Assembly (NCBI GenBank): GCA_021785155.1
Contig: JAJYGE010000014.1
Location: 1-5,998, forward strand
Length of the DNA stretch: 5,998 nt
Direction: 5' to 3'
Source of the DNA: Planctomycetota bacterium
GTDB taxonomy: Bacteria > Planctomycetota > Phycisphaerae > WQYP01
Numbering within the stretch: the stretch's first letter is position 1; every line of letters starts with the position of its first letter. The notes beneath the pieces are model-generated. The model was given only the letters and a program-made list of their open reading frames with translations, was not told where the DNA came from and did not search any database. The translations under genes were made by a program, and so were the position numbers. This document shows, piece by piece, positions 5,563 to 5,998 of the stretch.

Positions 5563-5998
5563 TCAGAATCTATCTTCCGGCGCAGGTTGGCGGCTTTGCA
5601 GGCACCATTGGGGCTTTATGCCATAGCCATTGGCAAAGGAACGCATGTCCATTATGCGTTTGCCGACCGGCTGAATGGCCAGCAGTTCAATTGCGCCTTG
5701 TCCACATGCAATGTGCAATTCCGGCAACACCAGGCCCGGTTCGGCGGCCATTCCGGTGTGGGAAATCTCGCGGCATTTCAGCAGCGACACTTTGACACGA
5801 TTGACTCCGTCGGGCGTCAACACATCTGCCATGCAGCCGGGCCAGGGGGACAATCCGCGAATGCGGCAGGAAACCAAACGGGCGGACTGTGAAAAGTCAA
5901 CCCATGCCATATCTTTGAATAATTTTGGAGCCTGAGAGATGCGTGTGGAATCCTGCACCACGGCGCGCAAGCTGCCCGCCGCGAGCTGTTGGATTACC
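5563..5998 (-). CDS. fmt: Methionyl-tRNA formyltransferase, C-terminal part, truncated by window edge
   Basis: The frame is open from the right window edge (VIQQLAAGSLRAVVQDST...) to the TGA at 5563-5565, giving about 144 C-terminal residues of an enzyme usually 310-320 long. The TTG at 5970 is internal, not a start. Fmt transfers a formyl group from 10-formyl-tetrahydrofolate to Met-tRNA-fMet for translation initiation. Visible marks are the family block APKLFKDMAWVDFSQSA, then IRGLSPWPGC at the hinge to the C-terminal OB-like tRNA-binding domain, and its late segment GAIELLAIQPVGKRIMDMRSF (compare G-A-L-x-L-x-x-x-Q-P-x-G-K-x-x-M). The N-terminal catalytic domain is outside the window. It lies 179 bp upstream of rpmI on the same strand; the gap holds a candidate promoter and a GGGGGGCGGG run on the + strand at 5543-5553. 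Confidence 0.93.
   Translation of the reverse strand, partial: VIQQLAAGSLRAVVQDSTRISQAPKLFKDMAWVDFSQSARLVSCRIRGLSPWPGCMADVLTPDGVNRVKVSLLKCREISHTGMAAEPGLVLPELHIACGQGAIELLAIQPVGKRIMDMRSFANGYGIKPQWCLQSRQPAPEDRF

Overview
This is an ordinary chromosomal housekeeping stretch of a bacterium with moderate to high GC content. It is coding-dense, with one gene on the + strand and five on the - strand. Gene content and protein details suggest a Planctomycetota-type organism. PheS has a WVELGGCGMVDP block instead of the W-E-x-L-G-C-G-M-V-H-P form common in Proteobacteria and Firmicutes, bL35 is divergent in its middle and C-terminal part, and the ribosomal cluster is rearranged. This placement rests on remembered family features and is tentative.

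Layout from left to right. Positions 1-564 (+) hold the C-terminal half of an M42-family metallo-aminopeptidase, cut by the window edge. It converges on comEC (650-3283, -), an 877-residue DNA-uptake channel protein with the usual three parts, but its C-terminal metallo-beta-lactamase-like domain has lost nearly all expected metal ligands. A 312-bp gap (3284-3595) follows, with no convincing gene. Next comes a - strand block read right to left: fmt 3' end (5563-5998), rpmI (5180-5383), rplT (4718-5086) and pheS (3596-4606).

The block reads as a translation operon: initiator-tRNA formylation (Fmt), two large-subunit proteins (bL35, bL20), then the alpha subunit of phenylalanyl-tRNA synthetase. 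The common neighbours infC (before rpmI) and pheT (after pheS) are both absent from their usual places.

The most interesting material lies in the spacers. Upstream of rpmI there is a plausible promoter and a leader closed by a perfect GCTCAA/TTGAGC pair. Between rpmI and rplT there are two mutually exclusive hairpins, one of which contains the rpmI stop codon. Between rplT and pheS there is a perfect 10-bp hairpin with a competing third arm. Together they suggest layered RNA-level control (bL20 autoregulation and/or attenuation) in a form I do not recognise. I found no mobile element, CRISPR array, tRNA, rRNA or defence system, and no clear new biological system.
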